A stretch of DNA of 33,756 bases, taken from CAZJAT01 sp964544145 (GTDB lineage: Bacteria > Hydrothermota > 32-111). Of this stretch, positions 16,740 to 24,099 are shown in pieces. How positions within the stretch are numbered: position 1 is the stretch's first letter; each line of letters starts with the position of its first letter. The notes beneath the pieces are model-generated. The model did no database searches, was not told the DNA's origin, and saw only the letters and a list, made by a program, of their open reading frames with translations. The position numbers and the translations under genes are program-made. The stretch covers positions 1-33,756 of the forward strand of contig CAZJAT010000018.1 of NCBI GenBank assembly GCA_964544145.1. The letters are read 5' to 3'.

Positions 16740-17531
16740 TTGAACAGAATTGATTTACATAATCACACAGAATTCTCATTTGACTCCGAAATACCTATGG
16801 AGCATTCAATCATTACAGCTATTAATAAGCATATTGATATATTTGGTTTTTCAGATCATCTTGACTTTGCTGCAGATGATCCCGGAGCTCATTATTACAG
16901 ACCCTTTGACCAATTGAAGAATTTTCATTTCCTCAAGTCAAAATATAGTGACAGGATCAAACTGCATCTGGGCATTGAAGCATCATATGAAGATTATTAT
17001 TATGGAAAAACAGTTTCAGTAATAAATTCTATTCCATATGATTATATTATTATGTCCGTACATTTTGTTGACAGCATAGTTATATCTGATTATATAAGAC
17101 ATATTGAGGAAAACAGCAGAACTGTTAATGATGTGGATTACATGCCTTATTTTTTACAGATGAAGCAATTAGCAGAAAATGCTCAATTTGATATACTCGG
17201 ACATATGGATTATTATAAAAAATATTCTAAATATGCTCATAAAGATACATTTAAGAGATATGCTGACATCATAAGGGAAATACTGACAATCATTGTAAAG
17301 AGAGGCAGCTGTTTAGAGATTAACACATCGGGACTGAGATATAAATGCAATGAGCAGTTCCCTTCAGAAGATTTTTTATCACTGTACAAAGAGCTGGGAG
17401 GCAAAACAATTTCAGTGGGATCAGATTCACATAAAGAGAGTCATATCGGCTGCTGTCTGGAAAATGCACATCAGCTGATAAACAAATACAATTTTCAACT
17501 ATATAAACCGGAGGAAAAATGTCAGGAATAG
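16740..17531 (+). CDS. PHP-domain phosphatase, histidinol-phosphatase-like
   Basis: Metal-dependent hydrolase of the PHP superfamily, 263 aa, closest in pattern to HisJ/HisK histidinol-phosphatases. Metal-binding motifs appear in order: DLHNHTEFSFD, FSDHLDF, LGIEAS, SVHFVD, LGHMDY, EINTSG and GSDSH. The start is TTG with AAGGAAAG nine bases upstream, which overlaps the MATE stop codon; no ATG fits better. It overlaps the Mrp gene by 13 bases. No other histidine genes are near, so the true substrate may differ. Confidence 0.85.
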   Translation: MNRIDLHNHTEFSFDSEIPMEHSIITAINKHIDIFGFSDHLDFAADDPGAHYYRPFDQLKNFHFLKSKYSDRIKLHLGIEASYEDYYYGKTVSVINSIPYDYIIMSVHFVDSIVISDYIRHIEENSRTVNDVDYMPYFLQMKQLAENAQFDILGHMDYYKKYSKYAHKDTFKRYADIIREILTIIVKRGSCLEINTSGLRYKCNEQFPSEDFLSLYKELGGKTISVGSDSHKESHIGCCLENAHQLINKYNFQLYKPEEKCQE

Positions 17532-18277
17532 AAAATATCAAAAATAAGATACTCGTTCTGTCAGGTAAAGGCGGAGTGGGCAAATCAACAGTAGCAGTAA
17601 ACACTGCCATAGCATTGAAAAATAAGGGCTATAAAGTCGGATTATTGGATATAGATATACATGGACCTTCAATACCGCATATGCTAAACATATCAGGAGA
17701 GATGCTTAAAGCATCTGATGACAACAAACTTATCCCGATAGACCATGATGGAATGAAGGTAATATCAATCGGATTCCTTCTTGATGCAGATAATCGGGCT
17801 GTGATTTGGAGAGGACCCCTTAAATACAAAGTCCTTCTTCAATTCCTGAATGATGTTGAATGGGGCGAACTTGATTATCTTATTATTGACTCACCTCCCG
17901 GAACCGGAGATGAACCCTTAACAATAATGCAGAATGTGAAGGATTTGCATGGCGCAATTGTTGTCACAACACCGCAGAACATAGCACTTATTGATGTAGA
18001 AAAGGCCATAGATATGCTTAATCAGATGAGTGTGAAGATACTGGGTATTGTTGAGAATATGTCAGGATTCAAATGTGCCCATTGCGGAGAAATCACTGAT
18101 ATCTTCGGCAAGGACGGCCATAAGAAACTTGAATCCAAATACAATACTAAACTACTGGCCAAGATTCCCCTCACTGCATCAATAGTAGAAAATTCTGAAT
18201 TGGGCGCTCCTGCTTCTGAGGATAATTCAATCAGGAAAATTTTTGATTCAATTGCAGATGCAATTACAGAGAATTGA
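17519..18277 (+). CDS. mrp: Mrp/NBP35-type iron-sulfur carrier ATPase
   Basis: P-loop NTPase that holds and passes on Fe-S clusters in the cytoplasm (Mrp/ApbC/NBP35/MinD superfamily). The 252 aa begin almost at the deviant Walker A SGKGGVGKST (residues 15-24). Other motifs are DIDIHGPSIPHML, DSPPGTGDE and a CxxC (Cys186, Cys189 in FKCAHCGE) that would bridge a cluster between two subunits. The N-terminal DUF59 domain found in many Mrp proteins is absent. GGAGG precedes ATG by 4 bases. The stop overlaps the MFS start. Confidence 0.92.
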   Translation: MSGIENIKNKILVLSGKGGVGKSTVAVNTAIALKNKGYKVGLLDIDIHGPSIPHMLNISGEMLKASDDNKLIPIDHDGMKVISIGFLLDADNRAVIWRGPLKYKVLLQFLNDVEWGELDYLIIDSPPGTGDEPLTIMQNVKDLHGAIVVTTPQNIALIDVEKAIDMLNQMSVKILGIVENMSGFKCAHCGEITDIFGKDGHKKLESKYNTKLLAKIPLTASIVENSELGAPASEDNSIRKIFDSIADAITEN

Positions 18278-19539
18278 ATAAAAATATCTTAAATTTGAAT
18301 CACAGGGAAAAACATACATTTTATTTTTCCCTGTTTTCATATATGCTCAATGGCATAACTATAGGTATTCTTATACTTCAGGAGATTGTTCTTAAGAAAA
18401 CATTGCTGGGAACTCCTTTTGAGATTACACTGCTCACTATGATAGCTCCCTTTTCAAATTTTTTCTCCATATATTTTGCGCGTATAATTAAAACATATCC
18501 TAATAAAAAACGTCTTTTCCTTCTCATAGGGATATTCGGCAGAATGTCACTTATATGTGTTGCTTTCATAAATACTGCCATACCATTTATTGTCATTCTG
18601 TTTGTATTTTACATTTTCAATGCTTTCCTGAATCCCCTTATGAATCTGCTTATGCAGGTTAATATAGATAAGAACAAGAGAGGCAAACTCTTTGGTTATA
18701 TGAATTCAATATCAACATTAGCCTCAGTAATAATATCCTTTTCAGCAGGCAAGATACTGGATATAAATGAGAATCATTTTAAAACACTTTTTTTTATTGC
18801 AGGAATTATCGGTTTTGCATCAATGTTTTTTCTTTCACGTATAAGATTCAGAAGAAAATCAATGACTGACGGAGGATTGCAGGGACAGCGTTTCAATCTG
18901 CTTTACCCTTTCAAAAATATGATATTCATATTCAATAATGACAGAAGATATCTATTCTTTGAAATTGCATTCTTCATTTATGGAATGGGGTTTCTGGTAA
19001 TACTTCCTGTTCTGCCCATCTATTTTGTTGACATCATGAAAATGGATTATGCACAGATATCCATGGCAAAGGGTGTTATAGGTCAATTGTTCATGGTTTT
19101 AATATTGCCATTCATAGGTTCACTGCATGACAGGACAAATCCTGTATTATTTTCATCAATTACATTTTTCATATTGGCTTTTTACCCTCTAATATTGATA
19201 CTTGCACCGGGCAGCACCTATCTGAGTCCTATACACACTGTTTATCTCTCATTTCTTCTCTATTCATTTGCCATGTCAGCAGTCATAATTGTCTGGAATC
19301 TTGGTTCAATATATTTTGCAGGTCATCGTAATTCATCGGATTATCAATCTATTCACGTAACAATGACAGGTGTGAGGGGTCTGATAGCTCCCCTTCTTGG
19401 ATTCATAGTATTGAAATATATAGGTATAATGCAAGTGTTCATGCTTTCTTCTGTTTTCTTCTTCACATCCTCTGCTCTAATGGTCTTTGTTTATTTCTTC
19501 TGTAAATTAAATAAAAAAGAATCCCACCCCCAAGTATAA
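18274..19539 (+). CDS. major facilitator superfamily transporter
   Basis: A 421-aa inner-membrane protein with about twelve hydrophobic helices and a polar central loop (residues ~190-215), as in MFS carriers. The TTG start overlaps the mrp stop (TTGA), with only a weak Shine-Dalgarno, so translation is probably coupled. The first conserved MFS loop (between helices 2 and 3) reads ARIIKTYPNKKRLFLLIG, a fair match. Substrate unknown. The last 25 codons are antisense to the last 25 codons of lgt. Confidence 0.82.
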   Translation: MNKNILNLNHREKHTFYFSLFSYMLNGITIGILILQEIVLKKTLLGTPFEITLLTMIAPFSNFFSIYFARIIKTYPNKKRLFLLIGIFGRMSLICVAFINTAIPFIVILFVFYIFNAFLNPLMNLLMQVNIDKNKRGKLFGYMNSISTLASVIISFSAGKILDINENHFKTLFFIAGIIGFASMFFLSRIRFRRKSMTDGGLQGQRFNLLYPFKNMIFIFNNDRRYLFFEIAFFIYGMGFLVILPVLPIYFVDIMKMDYAQISMAKGVIGQLFMVLILPFIGSLHDRTNPVLFSSITFFILAFYPLILILAPGSTYLSPIHTVYLSFLLYSFAMSAVIIVWNLGSIYFAGHRNSSDYQSIHVTMTGVRGLIAPLLGFIVLKYIGIMQVFMLSSVFFFTSSALMVFVYFFCKLNKKESHPQV

Positions 19540-20290
19540 GGCATAATGAAGTCCATTGTGAGAATGAGAATATCCCCAGTTTCATTGCATCTTCGGAATA
19601 ATGCCTGAAGAAATCAACAATAAAACGGTCAATCCCGTATGTTATCATAAATGTAGAGAAAACAATTCCACTTTTCATATGTTTTTTCATCATTATGTAC
19701 AATCCTATAAAGATTATGAATGCAGCCATTGATGCAATAAGCTGTGTCGGTATAACAGGCAGCGAATGAGCGGCATTCCTTTGAATAAGGCCGTCATGAA
19801 GCTGTTGATAATATGCCGGAGGAAAATCCTTGGCAGGATAACTGATACCACACGTATTGCTCAATGCACCATAACAGCAGCCATTCAAGAAACAGCCTAT
19901 CCTTCCGATGGATATACCCAGTGCAAAACCGGGCGCTATAATGTCAGCCATAAGCGATAATGAGAGTTTATTTTTTCTCACATAATACAGTCCAGCTAAT
20001 GCACCGCCGACAAAACCTCCGTAAAAGACCATGCCTCCTTCCCAGATTCGCAATATACCCATAAGATCACTCGTGAAATACTGGAAATTTTCAATAACAA
20101 ACCAGGCTCTTGCTCCCACAATAGCTCCAATGATGATCCAAGTAGCCAGGTCTACAATACGTTCCCTCTCTATTCCCTTTACCTTAGCAAAATATGCTGC
20201 AGTAAATAATGCAGCAACAAATGCAATTGCCATCATTAATCCGTATGAATAAAGAGAAAACGGGCCTATTTTAAATATTATTCTATACAC
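19463..20290 (-). CDS. lgt: prolipoprotein diacylglyceryl transferase
   Basis: Inner-membrane enzyme that adds diacylglycerol to the lipobox cysteine, the first step of lipoprotein maturation. At 275 aa it has seven hydrophobic segments. The signature GISIGRIGCFLNGCCYG contains the conserved Arg, Asn and Gly. An Arg-Phe-Ile-Val-Asp-Phe-Phe-Arg stretch near the C-terminus matches the family. It starts one base after the pepP stop codon. Its last 25 codons overlap the convergent MFS gene by 77 bp. Confidence 0.95.
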   Translation of the reverse strand: MYRIIFKIGPFSLYSYGLMMAIAFVAALFTAAYFAKVKGIERERIVDLATWIIIGAIVGARAWFVIENFQYFTSDLMGILRIWEGGMVFYGGFVGGALAGLYYVRKNKLSLSLMADIIAPGFALGISIGRIGCFLNGCCYGALSNTCGISYPAKDFPPAYYQQLHDGLIQRNAAHSLPVIPTQLIASMAAFIIFIGLYIMMKKHMKSGIVFSTFMITYGIDRFIVDFFRHYSEDAMKLGIFSFSQWTSLCLILGGGILFYLIYRRNKQRPLEQRM

Positions 20291-20291
20291 T

Positions 20292-21539
20292 TTATGCTCC
20301 CATTATTTTTTCAATTTCTTTGATCTCTTTTGGAATACCTGCTGACAGATTTACATTCCCTTTATCATTTATAAGGATATCATCCTCAATTCTGATACCT
20401 ATGTTATCTTCTTTAATGTATACACCAGGCTCAATCGTGATAATCATACCCTTTTTCAGAATAGGCTGTTGTCTCTTCTTGCCCTGTACATCGTGTGTAT
20501 CCAGTCCCAGCATATGTCCCACAGAATGCGGATAATATTTAAAGAATTGGCTTTCATCCTTGATATATTTGAATGATTTCAGCATCTTACCTATAAGTAC
20601 AGTTGTTTTTTTATTGACATCCTTCATCGAACGGCCCGGTTTTGCATAATGAATAATCTTCTTCTGCACATCAAGCAATGCAGCATAAAGATCCTTCTGT
20701 TTTCCCTTGAATGTGCCTGATGCAGGATATGTCCTGGAAATATCAGCAGAATAATTCATATAATCAGCCCCAATATCAATCAATACCAAGTCATTCTTCT
20801 TGATAAGCGTATCCATTGTCACATAATGAAGCACAGTAGCATTTTCTCCGGCAGCTACAATACTGGGGAAACCAGGCATTCTTGAACCGTTTTTCAGGTA
20901 GGCATATTCAATCTCCGCTCTGACCTCATATTCAAACATCCCCGGTTTTGTGAATTTATATGCCCTCAATACAGCTTCGGCTGTTATGTCAATTGCTTTC
21001 TGAAGCGCTTTCACTTCACTGCTGCTCTTTATAATTCTTGACTTAAAAAGGAGCTGCTGTGCATTCTTTACACTTCTAATATTGGGATAATGTGCTTTTA
21101 TTTCATTTAATTTTATTAATTTTCTATTATATTGGGGTTCTGCGAACGATTCATAATCATAATACAGATTCTCAATACTGCTTAGAATGGATTTTTCATA
21201 CATACTCAGCTGGTCATTATACAAAACCCTCTCCACACCCGTTCTGTCTTTTAATTCGTCAATCTCTAAGCGCGAACCGATCCACACCACATTGTGCTCA
21301 TTATTCTTTTCAGTAAACAGAAATTCATGAACTGTTTTGTCTACTTTTGTGAGAATAAGCGTTATATCCGATTCTTCAATACCTGTAAGATAATAGAAAT
21401 TTGAATCCTGCCTGAATATATGCTCTGTATCGGAATTCTTGAAAGTAGGTTCATTTGCTTCTAAAATAATCGCAGAATTATCCGGCATCTGCTTAACAAT
21501 ACTTCTCCTTCTCTTTATAAACTCCTGAGCAGTGAACAT
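20292..21539 (-). CDS. pepP: Xaa-Pro aminopeptidase (M24B)
   Basis: Cytoplasmic metallo-peptidase removing N-terminal residues before proline. The 415 aa comprise an aminopeptidase-P N-terminal domain (1-135; FRQDSNFYYLTGIEE is typical) and a pita-bread catalytic domain. Metal ligands are visible: the two Asp in LIDIGADYMNYSADISRTYP, His in YPHSVGHMLGLDTHD, Glu in TIEPGVYI and Glu in GIRIEDDIL. AAGGAGAGATC precedes ATG. It lies 9 bases after the nitroreductase gene and 1 base before lgt, in one operon. Confidence 0.95.
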   Translation of the reverse strand: MFTAQEFIKRRRSIVKQMPDNSAIILEANEPTFKNSDTEHIFRQDSNFYYLTGIEESDITLILTKVDKTVHEFLFTEKNNEHNVVWIGSRLEIDELKDRTGVERVLYNDQLSMYEKSILSSIENLYYDYESFAEPQYNRKLIKLNEIKAHYPNIRSVKNAQQLLFKSRIIKSSSEVKALQKAIDITAEAVLRAYKFTKPGMFEYEVRAEIEYAYLKNGSRMPGFPSIVAAGENATVLHYVTMDTLIKKNDLVLIDIGADYMNYSADISRTYPASGTFKGKQKDLYAALLDVQKKIIHYAKPGRSMKDVNKKTTVLIGKMLKSFKYIKDESQFFKYYPHSVGHMLGLDTHDVQGKKRQQPILKKGMIITIEPGVYIKEDNIGIRIEDDILINDKGNVNLSAGIPKEIKEIEKIMGA

Positions 21540-21548
21540 GATCTCTCC

Positions 21549-22055
21549 TTATTTAAATTTATTATAAAAAACTTTGTCATCAATGTATCTGTCATTCGGT
21601 TCCTTATATTCATCCGGGTATCCTATTGCAATAAGTGAGAATGGCAGAAAATGTTCCGGTATATTCAGCAGTGTCCTCATGCTTTCAATCCTCTCTTCCA
21701 TGGGATACAATCCCAGCCACACAGATCCTAAATCCAGTTCAACGGTTTCAATCAGAATATTTTCCGTTGCTGCCGAACAATCCTGTGCAATATATCCTTC
21801 ATTATCCTGCTGATTTCTATCGCCCATAACCATTATTGCAAGCGAAGCATCCTTTACCATACCAGCATAGGGATGTATATCAGATATCTGATTCATTAAT
21901 TCTTTCTCATCTATTATAAGGAAATTATATGATTGGAGATTTCGGGCAGACGGAGCAGAGAATCCTGCCTTCAAAATAATTTTTACCTTATCATTATCGA
22001 TCTTCATTCCTCTCTTAAATTTTCTTATACTTCGTCTCTTGAAAAGTGAATTCAA
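21549..22055 (-). CDS. nitroreductase family flavoprotein
   Basis: FMN-binding oxidoreductase, 168 aa, of the short nitroreductase group. The N-terminal FKRRSIRKFK and the segment GFSAPSARNLQSYNFLI are the family's FMN-contact motifs; IAQDCSAATENILIETVELDLGS is the usual middle helix. The start is TTG with AGGAG seven bases upstream, behind a good promoter. Physiological substrate unknown. First gene of the nitroreductase-pepP-lgt operon. Confidence 0.9.
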   Translation of the reverse strand: MNSLFKRRSIRKFKRGMKIDNDKVKIILKAGFSAPSARNLQSYNFLIIDEKELMNQISDIHPYAGMVKDASLAIMVMGDRNQQDNEGYIAQDCSAATENILIETVELDLGSVWLGLYPMEERIESMRTLLNIPEHFLPFSLIAIGYPDEYKEPNDRYIDDKVFYNKFK

Positions 22056-22082
22056 TATGAACTCCTGATTTTAATTCTATAT

Positions 22083-22110
22083 ATTATAACAATTTATTGA
22101 TAATTTTCAA
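22083..22110 (-). promoter_or_regulatory. promoter of nitroreductase-pepP-lgt
   Basis: Minus strand TTGAAA (22110-22105), 16-base spacer, consensus TATAAT (22088-22083). It begins 2 bases after the stop codon of the upstream gene and gives a leader of about 21 bases with AGGAG. Confidence 0.75.
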
Positions 22111-22112
22111 TG

Positions 22113-22496
22113 TTATGAGTGCGAATGGAATTTATTGATTTTTTTAAGTGAAACTAAATTCTTTATTTCCTCAGCCCAGTTGTCATCAAATGTGTTCACA
22201 GTATAGAGGTTTTTCATTTTTTCAAAATCAGTACTTATTTTCCTGATTTTCTCTTCTGTAAATACTATCACTTTAATATCCGGATTCTTTGATTGTGATA
22301 ATATATCTGAAAGATTGGTTCCTTCCGCCCGAACAGTAGTTAAAAGAATACATGCTGATGACTTGCTGTTGATGGTCTCAATCAGGTCCTGTTCTTTATT
22401 CAGAGTAATAACCGAAAAGCCCTGCGAAGAGAATATGTAGTCTATTGCATCAGCAGTGTTTCTATCCAATCTGAATAGTATAATTTCATTTTTCAT
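22113..22496 (-). CDS. hypothetical protein, degenerate receiver-like fold
   Basis: Not recognised. The 127 aa follow a receiver-like order of strands and helices: NEIILFRLDRN, a helix, GFSVITLN, a helix ending NSKSS, then ACILLTTVRAEGTNLSDIL where the phospho-acceptor Asp would be replaced by Thr, then IKVIVFTEEK. The acidic pocket is also missing, so it would not be phosphorylated in the usual way. It overlaps the single-TM gene upstream by 11 bases and has GGAAG before ATG. It may be a pseudo-receiver that relies on protein contacts. Confidence 0.65.
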   Translation of the reverse strand: MKNEIILFRLDRNTADAIDYIFSSQGFSVITLNKEQDLIETINSKSSACILLTTVRAEGTNLSDILSQSKNPDIKVIVFTEEKIRKISTDFEKMKNLYTVNTFDDNWAEEIKNLVSLKKINKFHSHS

Positions 22497-22788
22497 AATT
22501 TCTTCCGATAAGAATATCAGAATCTGCTATTGTCTGTCCTGCCCTGTAATAATTTTTATAACCTACAGAATTGATTGATTTCATTACATTAACGCTGAAT
22601 ATGCCTATTGCAATAATAATCAGTACAGTTTCAAACACAAGTTTGCTCTGTTCCTTGATCTCTGATATGGAATTTGCCCACCAAATGCTGCCGCCCTTCT
22701 TTATTTCATTCAATTCGTCCTGTTCAAAGATCTCCTCTCTGTCAAGTTCACACTCAACACTAAAATCATTCATAAGAATATGTGACAT
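22486..22788 (-). CDS. hypothetical single-TM protein
   Basis: Not recognised. The 100 aa begin with an acidic N-terminal ~50 residues (CELDREEIFEQDELNEIKK), then one membrane helix (about 51-69, VFETVLIIIAIGIFSVNVM), then a short polar tail with YRAGQTIADSDI. The Shine-Dalgarno AGGAGG is strong. Own promoter about 100 bases upstream, so the gene is real and paired with the receiver-like protein downstream. The acidic N-terminus, probably cytoplasmic, could bind the partner. Confidence 0.7.
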   Translation of the reverse strand: MSHILMNDFSVECELDREEIFEQDELNEIKKGGSIWWANSISEIKEQSKLVFETVLIIIAIGIFSVNVMKSINSVGYKNYYRAGQTIADSDILIGRNYEK

Positions 22789-22888
22789 AATGTCCTCCTA
22801 TTTATTTTGTTCGGGTGGAAAAGAACCGATTAACAATAGAGCATATTGCGTGCCAAATTCTAAATGCATATATTTTAATACTTAAGCG

Positions 22889-22916
22889 ATTATACATATG
22901 ATAATACATGCGACAA
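22889..22916 (-). promoter_or_regulatory. promoter of the unknown two-gene operon
   Basis: Minus strand TTGTCG (22916-22911), 16-base spacer, TATAAT (22894-22889). It leaves a leader of about 94 bases, the longest in the window, which can fold a small GGTTC/GAAC stem before the Shine-Dalgarno. Confidence 0.5.
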
Positions 22917-22945
22917 AACATAACAAAATCCCATTATTCATTATC

Positions 22946-22974
22946 TGCCCGGCAAAGCATATAAATGCCAGGCA
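22946..22974. promoter_or_regulatory. two TGCCNGGCA dyads, 20 bp apart
   Basis: TGCCCGGCA (22946-22954) and TGCCAGGCA (22966-22974) are each 9-bp palindromes with a free centre base, and their centres are exactly 20 bp apart, about two helical turns. They lie in the divergent spacer between the unknown pair (minus) and pheS (plus). The pattern suggests a tandem operator for a dimeric regulator. Together the two halves can also fold as one hairpin. Confidence 0.45.
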
Positions 22975-23037
22975 ATATTATTGATATACATAATCAGAAC
23001 ATATAATCAATGAACAGCTGTTTCAATAATTTTACTA

Positions 23038-23065
23038 TTGCCATTATATTATTTTTATGTAAAAT
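23038..23065 (+). promoter_or_regulatory. pheST promoter, leaderless start
   Basis: TTGCCA (23038-23043), 16-base spacer, TAAAAT (23060-23065), then 8 bases to the ATG at 23074. No Shine-Dalgarno precedes that ATG. An alternative upstream pair, TTGATA (22981) and TATAAT (23002-23007), has a 15-base spacer and would give a leader of about 60 bases. Confidence 0.5.
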
Positions 23066-23073
23066 TGATTTTT

Positions 23074-24096
23074 ATGAAGGCAAAAATTGAAGCAATTAAA
23101 ACTACATTCAATCAAGAATTTAAATCCATTGATTCACTGGATAAATTAAGAGAAATAGAGATTAAATATACAGGTAAAAAGAGTGAACTCTATTCTCTAA
23201 GCAGACAGATCGGCACTCTTGAATCTCCAGAAGAAAAAAAAACTGCAGGCAGGGACATCAATGTGCTTAAGAATGATATCATTTCAGCACTTAAGGGAAA
23301 AAAGGAGATGTTGGAACAATCCGGCATCTCAGTTCAGACAGATTCTGTGTTTGATATTTCATATCCTGTATTTCCCGGGACTAAAGGTTCATTACATCCT
23401 GTTAAACTAATCCAGATGGAATTGGAGGAGGTATTCACAGGATTGGGTTTTTCCATTGTGAGAGGACCCGAAATGGAAACCGATTATTATAATTTTAAGG
23501 CTTTAAACATACCGGAACATCATCCTGCAAGGGATATGCAGGATACATTCTGGCTCGAGAATAACATGCTTCTAAGGACACAAACATCCAATTGCCAGAT
23601 AAGAGCTATGGAACAATTCAGTCCCCCATTAAAGATTATAGCACCGGGTAAATGTTTCCGATATGAAGCAATGGATGCCTCGCATGAGAATACTTTCTAT
23701 CAGATGGAAGGCCTTGTTATTGACGAACATATATCCATAAGACATTTGATCGGGACAATGAAAGTCCTACTCTCTGAAATATTTGAAAGAGATATAAATA
23801 TAAGACTGAGACCGGGTTATTTTCCATTTGTTGAACCCGGTTTTGAATTGGATATTGAGTGTCTCATATGCGGAGGCAAAGGATGCAAAACCTGTAAACA
23901 AAGCGGCTATCTTGAATTATTGCCTTGCGGTATGGTACATCCCAATGTACTCAATATGAGCAAAATTGATTCAAAACTGTATAATGGTTTTGCTTTTGGT
24001 CTTGGGTTGACACGTCTTGCTATGATGAAATACAATATACATGATATTCGATATTTTAACAGCGGGGATCTGAGATTCCTGAAACAATTCAGGTAA
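23074..24096 (+). CDS. pheS: phenylalanyl-tRNA synthetase alpha subunit
   Basis: Catalytic subunit of the (alpha-beta)2 class II synthetase for Phe. With the ATG at 23074 it is 340 aa, the normal length. An N-terminal coiled coil (residues ~1-90) that contacts tRNA precedes the catalytic domain. Motif 2 reads GKCFRYEAMDASHENTFYQ and motif 3 GFAFGLGLTRLAMMKY. The Cys-rich insert CLICGGKGCKTCKQSGYLEL, followed by CGMVHPNVL, is typical of many bacterial PheS. An in-frame ATG at 23038 would add 12 residues with no homology-like pattern and lies on the -35 box, so I reject it. pheT follows after 3 bases. Confidence 0.95.
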   Translation: MKAKIEAIKTTFNQEFKSIDSLDKLREIEIKYTGKKSELYSLSRQIGTLESPEEKKTAGRDINVLKNDIISALKGKKEMLEQSGISVQTDSVFDISYPVFPGTKGSLHPVKLIQMELEEVFTGLGFSIVRGPEMETDYYNFKALNIPEHHPARDMQDTFWLENNMLLRTQTSNCQIRAMEQFSPPLKIIAPGKCFRYEAMDASHENTFYQMEGLVIDEHISIRHLIGTMKVLLSEIFERDINIRLRPGYFPFVEPGFELDIECLICGGKGCKTCKQSGYLELLPCGMVHPNVLNMSKIDSKLYNGFAFGLGLTRLAMMKYNIHDIRYFNSGDLRFLKQFR

Positions 24097-24099
24097 TAT

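Noticed and set aside
22946..22974. Sigma-54 -24/-12 promoter on the minus strand (CTGGCA ... TGC)
   Set aside because: The GG-to-GC spacing is 9 rather than the required 10 bases and the TTGC element is not in place. A tandem operator is a simpler reading.
23010..23090. 26-codon frame upstream of pheS with four scattered Phe codons, a possible attenuation leader
   Set aside because: The Phe codons are not in a run, no competing hairpin or T-run is seen, the frame runs into pheS, and it has no Shine-Dalgarno. It is not a convincing pheST leader peptide.
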